Below, piece by piece: positions 44,225 to 53,881 of a DNA stretch of 64,000 nt. This DNA comes from JAAELZ01 sp965209105 (GTDB taxonomy: Bacteria > Pseudomonadota > Gammaproteobacteria > Arenicellales > Poriferihabitantaceae), in NCBI GenBank assembly GCA_965209105.1, contig CBDBQB010000006.1, positions 88,595 through 152,594 on the forward strand, read 5' to 3'. Each line of letters opens with the position of its first letter. Position 1 is the first letter of the stretch. The translations under genes and the position numbers were made by a program. The notes under the pieces were generated by a model. That model did not search any database. It saw nothing but the letters and a program-made list of their open reading frames with translations, and was not told the origin of the DNA.

Positions 44225-45225
44225 TTGTTTTGCCAAAAAAACTTGGCATAATCAAAAGGCGGCGCTTTGAGCGGCGAGCCTCTGCCTACCTTAAAGGTCT
44301 TATATTGGTCGCGCTATTCGGCGCTTATGTGCCTATTGCACAGGCCTATACAAAATTGGTTATTTTTGGCGATAGTTTGTCGGATACAGGGAATCATCCC
44401 GGCGCCTTATTGGGTTTGGTTTATCCGTATTACCAAAATAGAATCAGCAATGGGCCGGTAGCGGTAGACGTTTTGGCCGCAAGTCTTGGCTTAAGCGCGT
44501 CCAATTCGGGCTATCTTTTTGGCAATGGTAGCGGTTCAAATTATTCGGTTTCTGGCGCCAATGCGGCGGGCAATGATCCCCATGATTTAACCGCACAACT
44601 CAATGCCTATTTAAATCAAGCACCCGCAAACTTAGGCACCGATATATTGTATCTTGTGATGATCGGCGGCAATGATGTTCGCGATGCCGCTGCGATCAGT
44701 GATATCAATCAAGGTCGCAATGCGACCAATACGGCGGCGGATGCGGTCAAAACCGGGCTTGAACGCCTATTGCAACGGGGCGCTAAATCGATCTTGGTCA
44801 GTAATGTGCCGGATATTAGTCTTATCCCTGAGACGACGGACAGGAGCGCGAGCAATGCCGGTATTCTTAGCCGGGCGGCGCAGCTTAGTACGGCGTTTAA
44901 TCAGCGCGTATCTCAACATATCAGCAACTTGGAAAGCACTCACGCACTCAACATACTTGAATTTGATTTCTTTGCTCGATTTAATTCGCTCATTTCAAAT
45001 CCTGCCACCTATGGGTTTAGCAATACAAGCGAGGCCTGTTTTAACTTTTCGCCATACTACTTTCACCCCAGCTGCAATTTCGAAGGCTTTGTGTTCTTCG
45101 ACAGCATACACCCCAGCGCTAAAACGCATGCTTTAATTGCGGAAACCATGTTGGCTGTGATAGAAAATGGCGAGCAGTTAGGCGTCGCGATTATCCCTGC
45201 GATCACGATTTTATTGTTGGATTGA
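44221..45225 (+). CDS. Exported SGNH/GDSL-family esterase or lipase
   Basis: This 334-residue protein has a basic N-terminus, a signal peptide ending IAQA (about residue 42), and the four GDSL blocks: FGDSLSDTGN (Ser52), a Gly block around SNGPVAVDVL, GGNDVRDA, and DSIHPSAKTH with the catalytic Asp and His. There is no autotransporter barrel, and it ends in a hydrophobic stretch (VAIIPAITILLL). It starts with GTG overlapping the glycosyltransferase stop, so it may modify the exported glycan or a lipid. Confidence 0.85.
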   Translation: MIVLPKKLGIIKRRRFERRASAYLKGLILVALFGAYVPIAQAYTKLVIFGDSLSDTGNHPGALLGLVYPYYQNRISNGPVAVDVLAASLGLSASNSGYLFGNGSGSNYSVSGANAAGNDPHDLTAQLNAYLNQAPANLGTDILYLVMIGGNDVRDAAAISDINQGRNATNTAADAVKTGLERLLQRGAKSILVSNVPDISLIPETTDRSASNAGILSRAAQLSTAFNQRVSQHISNLESTHALNILEFDFFARFNSLISNPATYGFSNTSEACFNFSPYYFHPSCNFEGFVFFDSIHPSAKTHALIAETMLAVIENGEQLGVAIIPAITILLLD

Positions 45226-45371
45226 GGGTGACAGGCTTGCAAGGGCAATTAAACTTATTCCTGAACATAGATTAGGCCTTTCGCGATGAGTTTAAGGGGT
45301 GGGCTAGTATTCTTTAGCCAATGAATGGGCCATTTACAAGCTACCATTGTCGAGTTTGAGAAAAAGTGCAG

Positions 45372-45857
45372 TTATCCCAAGGGTATCGCCGAGCTATGTT
45401 TGACTTCTTCCATGACAATATAAGTATGGGTTTGCATGATACCGGGCAGGGCGGTGAGTTCATTACCTAAAAACTGTCGGTAAGCGACCATATTGTCAAA
45501 ACGCAACTTTAACAAGTAATCGAACCCCCCAGCAACCATATGACATTCTTGTACGGCATCGAATGATTTGAGACTGCTTGAAAATTTAGAGAACACATCT
45601 GGCGTGGTTTTATCTAGCAGTACTTGCACGAAAATTAGTAGTCCCGCGCCCAACATTTGCGCATTGAGGTGGGCGTGATATCCCTCTATATACCCCGCTC
45701 GTTCAAGACGCTTGACTCGCTCTAAACAGGGCGTTGGGCTAAGGTTTACGCGCCTTGAAAGTGCCACATTGGATATTCGACCATTTTCTTGCAAGCTCGC
45801 TAGGATGCGTCTGTCGATATTGTCTATTAGGTATTTTTTAGAATATTTGTCTGTCAT
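45372..45857 (-). CDS. Lrp/AsnC-family regulator, probable regulator of putA
   Basis: From ATG 45857 the protein (161 residues) has the Lrp winged helix-turn-helix (IDNIDRRILASLQENGRISNVALSRRV, about 8-34) and a RAM ligand-binding domain. An upstream in-frame ATG at 45944 would add 29 unlike residues and run into the intergenic region. It diverges from putA with about 100 bp between the starts, an AT-rich gap suited to Lrp binding. Activation or repression of putA by proline is an inference from gene position. Confidence 0.85.
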   Translation of the reverse strand: MTDKYSKKYLIDNIDRRILASLQENGRISNVALSRRVNLSPTPCLERVKRLERAGYIEGYHAHLNAQMLGAGLLIFVQVLLDKTTPDVFSKFSSSLKSFDAVQECHMVAGGFDYLLKLRFDNMVAYRQFLGNELTALPGIMQTHTYIVMEEVKHSSAIPLG

Positions 45858-45958
45858 ATCGAATATATAAAGATTTAAATCTGGTAGAAACACAAATATA
45901 GCAGAATATATTGTAGGTCGAATGATAGGATTTAGTTTTATCACTTTCCCTGATATTG
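45858..45958. promoter_or_regulatory. Divergent promoter region between the Lrp regulator and putA
   Basis: About 100 bp of AT-rich sequence between two divergent starts. It holds the near-repeated ATATA-type stretches TCGAATATATAA and AGAATATATTGTAGGTCGAA, which are plausible Lrp-family operator material. I cannot define a consensus from sequence alone. Confidence 0.4.
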
Positions 45959-48900
45959 ATGCCTTATCACCCGCTTACTGGCACAGAGCATCCCTTACGT
46001 GGATTGATTCGCCAGCACTACCTGGCAGACGAAAATGAAGTGGTGAACGTCTTACTACAGCATTATCGGCGGGCGTCCGTCGACCAACAAAGCATACAAG
46101 CTTCTGCCCGTGAGCAGGTCGAAAACCTAAACAGTCATAAACAGTCGCTGAGCCTAATTGATCGGTTTATGCAGGAATTTTCACTCACCAGTGACGAAGG
46201 TGTGGTGTTGATGTGTATCGCTGAAGCATTGTTACGTATTCCCGACACTAAAACCGCCGACGCATTAATACACGAGAAACTTGCGATAGGCGATTGGGAA
46301 TCCCATATTGGAAGTAGTGAATCGCTACTGGTTAACGCGGCGACTTGGGGCATGATGTTGACGGGAAAGTGGATGACAAATACCGACGTAGCGAAGCGGG
46401 ATATATTTGGCTCGATGCGTAGGATGATCCAAAAAAGTGGTGAGCCGGCTATACGATTGGTATTGCGTCAAGCGATGAAGATGATGGGGCAAGAATTTGT
46501 CTTAGCACAATCAATGGACGAAGCCCTTATCGCAGCTAAAAAACAGCAAGACAAAGGCTTCAGCTATTCCTATGACATGCTGGGGGAATCTGCAAAAACA
46601 AAAGCTGATGCGCGGCGTTATGCCACAGCGTATGCTGAAGCAATCACTCTGCTCTCAGCAGAGGCTAGTTCGACCGACCCAATCGCGAAAGCAGGCATTT
46701 CGATTAAGCTCAGTGCCTTGCATTGCCGTGTCGAATTCGCCCAATTCGCACGGCTTGAAACAGAACTTTATGCGGTGCTGCTGAAGCTTGCTTTGCAAGC
46801 GAAAAATGCTCAAATTGGTTTTAATATAGACGCCGAAGAAGCCGATCGCCTTGAGCTTTCCCTTACGCTGTTTGAAAGGCTTGCGTTTGCTCCTGAGCTA
46901 AGCGGTTGGGATGGACTCGGCTATGTGGTGCAGGCGTATCAGAAAAGGGCACTGCCGGTGCTAAAATGGCTAACAAATTTGGCGCAGCGAAGTAATCGGA
47001 AGTTTATGCTCAGGTTGGTAAAAGGTGCCTACTGGGATTCGGAAATTAAGCATGCCCAAGTTGCAGGGCACGAGGATTTCCCCGTGTTTACCCGCAAGGA
47101 AAATACAGATTTAAGCTACTTGGTCTGTGCGCAATATATGTTGAAAAATGTGCAGGCCTTTTATCCCCAGTTCGCCACTCACAATGCTCATACGGTTGCT
47201 TCGATTCTTCACTTTGTCGAGCAGGGCGCAGAATTTGAATTTCAGTGCTTGCATGGAATGGCCGAAGACTTGTTCGAACGGGTGGTCGCTAAAGGTCATC
47301 GTTGTCGTATTTATGCACCGGTGGGTGAGCACAAACAACTGTTGGCGTATCTTGTTCGAAGGCTACTAGAAAATGGTGCCAATACTTCTTTCGTGAATAT
47401 GCTGGCAAATCGAGAACAGGACATCGAATCGATTATCGCCAGCCCTGTTGATAAGGTGAGTTCGCATACTAATCATCGGCATGGACGTATTCCGTTAGCA
47501 AGTGACTTATATATGCCTGCGTATAAAAACTCCTTGGGTGCAAACTTGGGCGATAGTGATTGGCTGGACGAGTACTACAAATATTTCACCCAGAACAAGA
47601 AGGCGCAGTGGTCGGCAAAACCGCTGATCCATGCAAAAATTCCAGCCACTACACCCGCTGTAGCGGTGATTAATCCGGCGACAAAAAAGGCAATTGGCAG
47701 CATTCGGGCGACTAGCGAAGCTCAAATCGATGCAGCTTTCTCTGCTGCGACGACCGCAACTCAGCAATGGAATGATCTTGGGGGGCGCGCTCGTGCATGC
47801 ATCCTCGAGCGTGCTGCTGATCGGATTGAAGCAAACCGTTTTGAGTTGCTGGCCTTATGTCAATTGGAGGCGGGTAAAACGTTGGCAGATGCTGTAGCAG
47901 AAGTAAGAGAGGCAGTTGATTTCATGCGCTATTACGCCGCAAGAGCAAAGGATGATTTTGATACACCCCGAATATTGCCGGGGCCAACGGGTGAGCTTAA
48001 CGAATATTCTTTACAGGGTAGAGGCATAGTGGTCGCGATCAGTCCGTGGAATTTTCCATTGGCGATATTTATGGGTCAAGTCAGCGCAGCATTACTAGCG
48101 GGTAATACAGTCTTGGCGAAACCGGCCGAGCAAACCTCGCTCATTGCATATCGAGCAGTTCAGATTTTATACGAGGCAGGTGTGCCGAAGAATGTGTTGC
48201 AACTATTGCCCGGCAGTGGTCAAGAGGTCGGCGCGAAATTAACTTCCGATTCAAGCGTCGACGCAGTGGTATTTACTGGCGGCACCGAAACAGCCAGGCA
48301 AATACAGACCAGTTTAAGCGAGCGACCTAACGCCCCCTTGCCCCAGCTAATGGCTGAAACTGGCGGATTGAATGCGATGATTGTTGATTCGTCAGCGTTG
48401 CTCGAGCAGGTCGTGACTGATGTTATATCATCAGCGTTTCAAAGTGCAGGTCAACGCTGTTCCGCGCTAAGAGTTTTATATGTACAGACCGATATTGCAA
48501 AGGAATTAATCACGATGATTAGCGGAGCGATGGATGCCTTGATAACAGGCGACCCCACCGATCTCGGGACGGACATTGGGCCCATTATTGACGAAGATGC
48601 CTTAATGAAGGTCGAAACTCATATCAAAAAATTCAAGAATAAGGGGCTAATTGTGCGCTCGCCCATTGGGCTTGGAAAGGGCTATTTTTGTGCCCCAGCT
48701 CTGATTGAAATCGATGGCATACACGCCCTGAAAAGAGAAATATTTGGTCCTGTTTTACATATCGTACGCTACCAATCTGATTCTCTGGATGATGCGATTG
48801 ATGATATCAATCTTTCGGGTTATGGCCTAACGCTTGGCGTCCACAGTCGCATTAACAAAACGGTACAGCGGATACGGGCGCGCGCTAAAGTTGGGAACTT

Positions 48901-49084
48901 ATACGTCAATAGAAACATTATTGGCGCGGTGGTGGGGTCGCAACCATTTGGGGGCGAGCGATTATCAGGCACAGGCCCTAAGGCGGGGGGGCCACACTAT
49001 CTACACCGATTTGCTGTTGAGCGGGTGGTCAGTACCGACACTACCGCGGCAGGCGGTAATGCATCATTGCTTACATTAGATTGA
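45959..49084 (+). CDS. putA: Bifunctional proline dehydrogenase/L-glutamate gamma-semialdehyde dehydrogenase
   Basis: This 1041-residue protein has a helical N-terminal domain, a PRODH barrel (KGAYWDSEIKHAQ), and an aldehyde dehydrogenase domain from about 560 with AETGGLNAMIV (Glu) and SAGQRCSALR (Cys). It oxidises proline to glutamate. It starts at ATG 45959; the preceding TTG 45956 is less likely. There is no N-terminal ribbon-helix-helix domain, so it is the shorter PutA type without self-repression. The divergent Lrp gene is the likely regulator. Confidence 0.96.
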   Translation: MPYHPLTGTEHPLRGLIRQHYLADENEVVNVLLQHYRRASVDQQSIQASAREQVENLNSHKQSLSLIDRFMQEFSLTSDEGVVLMCIAEALLRIPDTKTADALIHEKLAIGDWESHIGSSESLLVNAATWGMMLTGKWMTNTDVAKRDIFGSMRRMIQKSGEPAIRLVLRQAMKMMGQEFVLAQSMDEALIAAKKQQDKGFSYSYDMLGESAKTKADARRYATAYAEAITLLSAEASSTDPIAKAGISIKLSALHCRVEFAQFARLETELYAVLLKLALQAKNAQIGFNIDAEEADRLELSLTLFERLAFAPELSGWDGLGYVVQAYQKRALPVLKWLTNLAQRSNRKFMLRLVKGAYWDSEIKHAQVAGHEDFPVFTRKENTDLSYLVCAQYMLKNVQAFYPQFATHNAHTVASILHFVEQGAEFEFQCLHGMAEDLFERVVAKGHRCRIYAPVGEHKQLLAYLVRRLLENGANTSFVNMLANREQDIESIIASPVDKVSSHTNHRHGRIPLASDLYMPAYKNSLGANLGDSDWLDEYYKYFTQNKKAQWSAKPLIHAKIPATTPAVAVINPATKKAIGSIRATSEAQIDAAFSAATTATQQWNDLGGRARACILERAADRIEANRFELLALCQLEAGKTLADAVAEVREAVDFMRYYAARAKDDFDTPRILPGPTGELNEYSLQGRGIVVAISPWNFPLAIFMGQVSAALLAGNTVLAKPAEQTSLIAYRAVQILYEAGVPKNVLQLLPGSGQEVGAKLTSDSSVDAVVFTGGTETARQIQTSLSERPNAPLPQLMAETGGLNAMIVDSSALLEQVVTDVISSAFQSAGQRCSALRVLYVQTDIAKELITMISGAMDALITGDPTDLGTDIGPIIDEDALMKVETHIKKFKNKGLIVRSPIGLGKGYFCAPALIEIDGIHALKREIFGPVLHIVRYQSDSLDDAIDDINLSGYGLTLGVHSRINKTVQRIRARAKVGNLYVNRNIIGAVVGSQPFGGERLSGTGPKAGGPHYLHRFAVERVVSTDTTAAGGNASLLTLD

Positions 49085-49275
49085 TTCGTCGGGTTTGAGT
49101 AATGGGCAGATAGATGATGCATGGCGCCGAATCGGTGTTGCTCATCTACAGAAAAACTTGGGAATTGAGTTGGTATGAGCAGTTATATTATGTGATCGAC
49201 CAAGCATTTAATCCTACTTCTCTGACAGGGTCGGTATTATGGCCTATGCAGCAAGGTCGAAATAAGTTTCTCCAG

Positions 49276-49299
49276 CGCTAGAATCATCGCTAGAATCAT
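49276..49299. repeat. Tandem duplication of a 12-bp unit
   Basis: CGCTAGAATCAT is present twice in direct succession (49276-49287 and 49288-49299) in the gap upstream of dusA. It probably reflects slippage, and no function is evident. Confidence 0.7.
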
Positions 49300-49357
49300 C
49301 TTTCACTACGAGTCGCCTTACAGGTAGAATAGCGCGCCGATCCTAGACTGGGAACCC

Positions 49358-50332
49358 ATGCACAAAGTCTCGATAGCACCGATGTTGGATGTGACGGATC
49401 GGCATTGTCGCTACTTCTTTCGCTTGTTTTCACCGCATATCCGCTTATATACGGAGATGATTCATTGCGGTGCTATCTTGTTTGGCGATAAGTCGCGGTT
49501 TTTGCATTTTCACACGGCAGAACATCCCGTCGCAATTCAGCTCGGCGGATCTGATCCTGTCCAGCTGGCTGAAGCGGCGAAAATATCAGAAGATCACGGC
49601 TTTGATGAGGTGAATTTAAATATTGGCTGCCCGAGTGATCGTGTACAAGCCGGGCGATTTGGTGCTTGTTTAATGGCAGAGCCTAATCTGGTGGCGGAGT
49701 GTGTCGCGGCGATGCAGGCGGCGGTTGATATTCCTGTGACGGTCAAGAACCGAATTGGTATCGACGATCAAGAGGCCAAGCAAAGCCTATGGAGTTTTAT
49801 TGAAATTGTGTCTAAGGCGGGCTGTAAAGAATTTGCTGTTCATGCGCGCAAGGCATGGCTGAAAGGACTGAGTCCGAAGGACAACCGTAATATTCCGCCC
49901 TTGGATTATGATTTGGTCTACGCGTTGGCAAAAGACTTCCCACACTTAGAGATTGGCATTAATGGCGGGGTCAATACTTTAGCGGAAGCGAAGGCGCATT
50001 TAGTGCGGGTTGATAGCGTGATGATCGGGCGTGCTGCGATCGATAATCCATGGATGTTATCTGAGGTGCATACCCTGTTTAATGAGGGTTCAGCGCGCTT
50101 TCAGTCGCGAAGTGAGATAGTGCAGGCGTATTGTGAATATATTGATGAGCAATTGCGCCAAGGCGTTTGGCTTAAGCATATGGTTGCGCCCTTGATGGGC
50201 TTGTACAAGGGGCAGCCCAATGCTAAGACCTGGCGTCGACAGCTGGCTGAAGAATGTCGGCTAGCGGGGGCAGGTACCAACACGATTCTAAGCGCCATGT
50301 CATTGGTATCCGGTGCACAGTTGAGTGTCTAG
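49358..50332 (+). CDS. dusA: tRNA-dihydrouridine(20/20a) synthase DusA
   Basis: This 324-residue TIM-barrel flavoprotein starts VSIAPMLDVTDRHCRYF, has TEMIHCGAILFGD, NLNIGCPSDRVQAGRFGACL with catalytic Cys104, and VKNRIGIDD. These features assign it to the DusA branch. It reduces uridine in the tRNA D-loop. Confidence 0.95.
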   Translation: MHKVSIAPMLDVTDRHCRYFFRLFSPHIRLYTEMIHCGAILFGDKSRFLHFHTAEHPVAIQLGGSDPVQLAEAAKISEDHGFDEVNLNIGCPSDRVQAGRFGACLMAEPNLVAECVAAMQAAVDIPVTVKNRIGIDDQEAKQSLWSFIEIVSKAGCKEFAVHARKAWLKGLSPKDNRNIPPLDYDLVYALAKDFPHLEIGINGGVNTLAEAKAHLVRVDSVMIGRAAIDNPWMLSEVHTLFNEGSARFQSRSEIVQAYCEYIDEQLRQGVWLKHMVAPLMGLYKGQPNAKTWRRQLAEECRLAGAGTNTILSAMSLVSGAQLSV

Positions 50333-50369
50333 AAACACACCTAAATCGTAAAGCGATGGAGTTAAAAAA

Positions 50370-52571
50370 ATGAAACTAATAAAGTGGGCGCTCTGGCTAT
50401 TGCTATTTGGCGTCGTTGTGCTGATTGGCGGCGCAATATTTTTAGCCAATAAAATTGACCCAAACGCGTATAAGACGCAAATTTCAAGCAAGGTTTCGTC
50501 ACAGATTGGTCGCGATTTTGCCATTGAAGGTGATTTATCTTGGCGATTTTATCCTTGGCTCGGCATCACCGCCAACGGCATTAGTTTGGCTAATCGAGCC
50601 GGCTTTGCGCCCAACAACATGATCGAAGCCGAGAAGATTGAGGTTCAACTTAAGCTCATGCCCTTGCTCAGTAAGCAGCTGGATGTTGGGAAAATTAGTT
50701 TGGTCTCCCCAAACGTCAATTTATCGATTAACGAGAAGGGAGAGACTAACTGGGGCGATTTAGGGGGTGGCGCTGCTGATATGCAAGCCTTGCCCGATTC
50801 CCCGCAAGCAGCCGTTGGCGCCGCAATTGGCGGGCTGGTGATTCAGGGCATTGATGTTTCAAACGGCCGGATAGATTGGAATGATTTATCGCTGGCACAG
50901 CATTATCAGCTCAATAATTTTCAACTCAACACAGGGGCGGTATCGCCGGGTGAGCCCATTAATTTCGAGCTTCAAACAACATTGGTATACGATGGCTTAG
51001 CAGATGATGCGCGTATTGTATCGACCGGTGAGCTCTTGCTGAGCGAATCGTATGAACAGATTAGTTTGACAGATTTTAAGAGTACTGTTGGCTTGGGGGG
51101 TTCGGCGGGCGAGTTCAAAATTGATGGTCTCAACTTTGATGTGGCCAGTGGAGAGCTAAAGCTTAGCGAGACCCGCGCAACTTTTTCAGTGGACGCCTTA
51201 AACGCTGACCTGAGCGTTCCCGATCTATCCGTGTCGCTTGAAGATGGAACGATATCCGCCCCCGCGATCAGTCTCGATGTTGATGATGCACGCTTGGAGG
51301 CTACTCTGGACATTAAAGATATATTTGGTGAACTAAGCGCCAGCGGTCAATTGAGGTCAAATATATTTGATCCGCAGGGGCTGTTTAAAAAATTGGGCAT
51401 CACGGCGTTGTCAGCGCTGCCAGAGACGGCAATGCGGCAATTCAAACTCGATACCCACTATAAAGCCGGTGTGTCGGCGCTCGAATTAAGCGAATTGAAT
51501 CTTAAATTGGATCAATCCAACCTTAGGGGTTATCTATCTTTCAACGATTTTTCAGCTCCAGCCGTTCGCTTTGCCCTGGTAATTGATCAGCTAAATGTCG
51601 ATGATTATTTAAATGAGGACAATCAGGCGGCGGCGGAATCTGTCGGGCCGGGCGCTGCCTTGGCCTTACCTTTTGCTGCGCTTAAGGGTTTAGATGTTAA
51701 AGGAGGCTTAACGATTGGTGCCTTACAAATGCAAGATTTGCGAACCAATGAAGTAGAAATTGAAATCGATACTCGCGCTGACCAAATAAAAATTAAGCCG
51801 CTGACTGCAAAGTTATATGGTGGAAAAACCGATAATACGATTCAATATGATATTTCGGGGGAAACGCCACGGGTAAACATTAAATCGAATTTAACAGACT
51901 TAGATTTGGGCGCGTTTTTGCAGGCGATGAAGATGAGCGAACGATTGGATGGCTTTGGGAATATCAATACCACGATGCAAACCTCAGGTTTGAATGCCGA
52001 TGAAATGATTGCCAACCTAAATGGCAAGATTGGGGTGCTTTTGAAAGACGGAGAGATACGCGGCGTGAGTCTGCAAAAAACGCTGCTCCAAGTCGCAAAG
52101 GTGTATCAGCAATACAAGGGCGAAACGCTCGACTTAGGGGCAGAGCTTGGTGATAAAACAAAATATTCAGATTTGAGTGCAGATATTGATATAAAGCAGG
52201 GCATACTGCGAACAAATAATATCGATCTAAAGGCGCCAGGCTTACGCGTGGCGGGTGGAGGTTCGATTGATTTAAATACAGAGGCAATAAATTTAAGTCT
52301 AAATATCATTGTGGTCGACAGCTTCGAAGGCCAGGGAGGCTTGTCCGCCTCTGAGCTTAAGGGTGAAACAATACCGCTAAAAATCAGCGGAACGCTGGCC
52401 TCTCCGCGTATTCGTCCTGATTTGAGTAAGCTATTAAAACGCCAACTGGAACGTAAGCTCGGTGAGAAATATTTGGGCGATGATGCAAAGGGCGCTAGCG
52501 CGGCTGAGCAGAAGAAATTATTAAAGGATAAGCTTAAAAGCAAGCTGCTTGACAAACTGTTTGGTGGTTGA
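50370..52571 (+). CDS. AsmA-family protein
   Basis: This 733-residue protein has one N-terminal transmembrane segment (about 5-27), then the AsmA start DPNAYKTQISSKVSSQIGRD and the EGDLSWRFYPWLGITANGISLAN block. Long stretches of alternating strands form the bridge-like groove, and the conserved C-terminal AsmA-like part lies around 530-690. Family members span the periplasm and help move lipids to the outer membrane. It ends in a lysine-rich helix. Confidence 0.9.
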   Translation: MKLIKWALWLLLFGVVVLIGGAIFLANKIDPNAYKTQISSKVSSQIGRDFAIEGDLSWRFYPWLGITANGISLANRAGFAPNNMIEAEKIEVQLKLMPLLSKQLDVGKISLVSPNVNLSINEKGETNWGDLGGGAADMQALPDSPQAAVGAAIGGLVIQGIDVSNGRIDWNDLSLAQHYQLNNFQLNTGAVSPGEPINFELQTTLVYDGLADDARIVSTGELLLSESYEQISLTDFKSTVGLGGSAGEFKIDGLNFDVASGELKLSETRATFSVDALNADLSVPDLSVSLEDGTISAPAISLDVDDARLEATLDIKDIFGELSASGQLRSNIFDPQGLFKKLGITALSALPETAMRQFKLDTHYKAGVSALELSELNLKLDQSNLRGYLSFNDFSAPAVRFALVIDQLNVDDYLNEDNQAAAESVGPGAALALPFAALKGLDVKGGLTIGALQMQDLRTNEVEIEIDTRADQIKIKPLTAKLYGGKTDNTIQYDISGETPRVNIKSNLTDLDLGAFLQAMKMSERLDGFGNINTTMQTSGLNADEMIANLNGKIGVLLKDGEIRGVSLQKTLLQVAKVYQQYKGETLDLGAELGDKTKYSDLSADIDIKQGILRTNNIDLKAPGLRVAGGGSIDLNTEAINLSLNIIVVDSFEGQGGLSASELKGETIPLKISGTLASPRIRPDLSKLLKRQLERKLGEKYLGDDAKGASAAEQKKLLKDKLKSKLLDKLFGG

Positions 52572-52578
52572 AGCTTTG

Positions 52579-53208
52579 ATGCGAAGGGTAGTTCGAGCGA
52601 GTAAGGGCTGCATACTTGTCATACTTTGTTGCTTCATGCTGCAAGCATGTTCGCCTGACCCCGTTCCACAGGTTCGCGCCTTAAGCGGGGATGCAGTTAT
52701 CTTAGCCTTTGGCGATAGCCTGACTTACGGCAGCGGTGTAGCGGAAAATCAAAGCTATCCGGCAATATTACATAGCCTGATCGGACGTAAAATTGTTAAC
52801 GCGGGCATCTCAGGTGAAACCTCTGCTGAAGGCTTGCAACGACTACCATGGCTGATCAAACAAACGAAGCCTGATTTGATGGTATTGATTCACGGGGGTA
52901 ATGATTTACTCGGCCATCAAAGCGAGGCCGTGCTTAAGCAAAACTTGGCTGAGATGATTGTTATTGCGCGTCAAAATGACGTAGATGTTGTGATGCTGAG
53001 CGTTCCGAAACCGACAATCTTCTTACGCCCGGCCAAGTTATATGCCGAGCTTGCACGCGAGCAAGGCATTGCTATCGATCAGGATACTTTGAGTGATGTA
53101 TTGTCTGATCGTCAGTTAAAATCTGATCAAATTCACCCTAATGCAGCGGGTTATAAAAAGATGGCAAACAGTGTTCGAGCGCTGTTGAGCGAGGCGGGCG
53201 CGCTTTAG
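52579..53208 (+). CDS. SGNH-type arylesterase/lysophospholipase (TesA-like) lipoprotein
   Basis: From ATG 52579 the protein has about 209 residues, a signal with lipobox LQAC, and the TesA-like blocks AFGDSLTYGSGVAE, NAGISGETSAEG, IHGGNDLL and IHPNAAGYKK with the catalytic Asp/His region (SDQIHPNA). It should hydrolyse small esters or lysolipids in the periplasm. An upstream TTG at 52549 overlaps asmA and is less likely. Confidence 0.88.
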   Translation: MRRVVRASKGCILVILCCFMLQACSPDPVPQVRALSGDAVILAFGDSLTYGSGVAENQSYPAILHSLIGRKIVNAGISGETSAEGLQRLPWLIKQTKPDLMVLIHGGNDLLGHQSEAVLKQNLAEMIVIARQNDVDVVMLSVPKPTIFLRPAKLYAELAREQGIAIDQDTLSDVLSDRQLKSDQIHPNAAGYKKMANSVRALLSEAGAL

Positions 53209-53840
53209 AAATCGTAACCCAGTAGTTCAATGTCACGCGCCCAATGATGGCGAACTTTATCTTGCGTCGCCTGGTCATAATATTGCTGATAATCCACGTG
53301 TTGAAAGGCGTTTAGTTTCTCTAGACGAACTTCCAGATCAAGTGTTTCGCAAACGTGATTAAAGTCGTCGACCAAATTTTCAAAGCGGCCGGTATAGTCT
53401 AAGCCGATCTCGCCGCTACTGTTTAAGATCAGTGGGTGTTGCTGTAGCTTATCGCGCCGAATCTCGTAATCAACGTATTCCGAGAAATTTGCCATCGCTT
53501 TTATTTTTTGATGTCGACGGCGACGATTCTTTTTTATCGCCGCGTTGTATTCTGATACCAGTCTATCCCAAGGGTTTCTTACAAAGGCGAATTTATAGTA
53601 TCGCTTGTATAGGACGGGAGGGAGTTTTTTCTCCGCTTCGATTAAGCCGCCATGCATCGGGAATTTATAGCCGTGGTAATCCCTTGGTAATCCAAAAGCG
53701 CGTCGTAGCGATGCCCATTTTCCGCTTGGTTGACCTAGGGAATGCGGCAGTAGTGCCGAAGTGATGCTGGTACCGGCAGTTTTCTCGATATGAACGAAAA
53801 CAAAGGCTTTCTCGTCGGAGATCAGCATTGCTTTATTCAA
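53205..53840 (-). CDS. Sulfotransferase-family protein
   Basis: This 211-residue protein has the PAPS-binding loop HIEKTAGTSI at 17-26 and the second PAPS motif FAFVRNPWDRLVSEYN, which mark the Sulfotransfer_2 type that modifies carbohydrates. It may sulfate a surface glycan, but the acceptor is unknown. It converges with the esterase gene with stops overlapping by 4 nt. Confidence 0.85.
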   Translation of the reverse strand: MNKAMLISDEKAFVFVHIEKTAGTSITSALLPHSLGQPSGKWASLRRAFGLPRDYHGYKFPMHGGLIEAEKKLPPVLYKRYYKFAFVRNPWDRLVSEYNAAIKKNRRRRHQKIKAMANFSEYVDYEIRRDKLQQHPLILNSSGEIGLDYTGRFENLVDDFNHVCETLDLEVRLEKLNAFQHVDYQQYYDQATQDKVRHHWARDIELLGYDF

Positions 53841-53881
53841 GCGCCCGCTTGATGATCAAGCCGACGGGAGGCTGAAATTGC

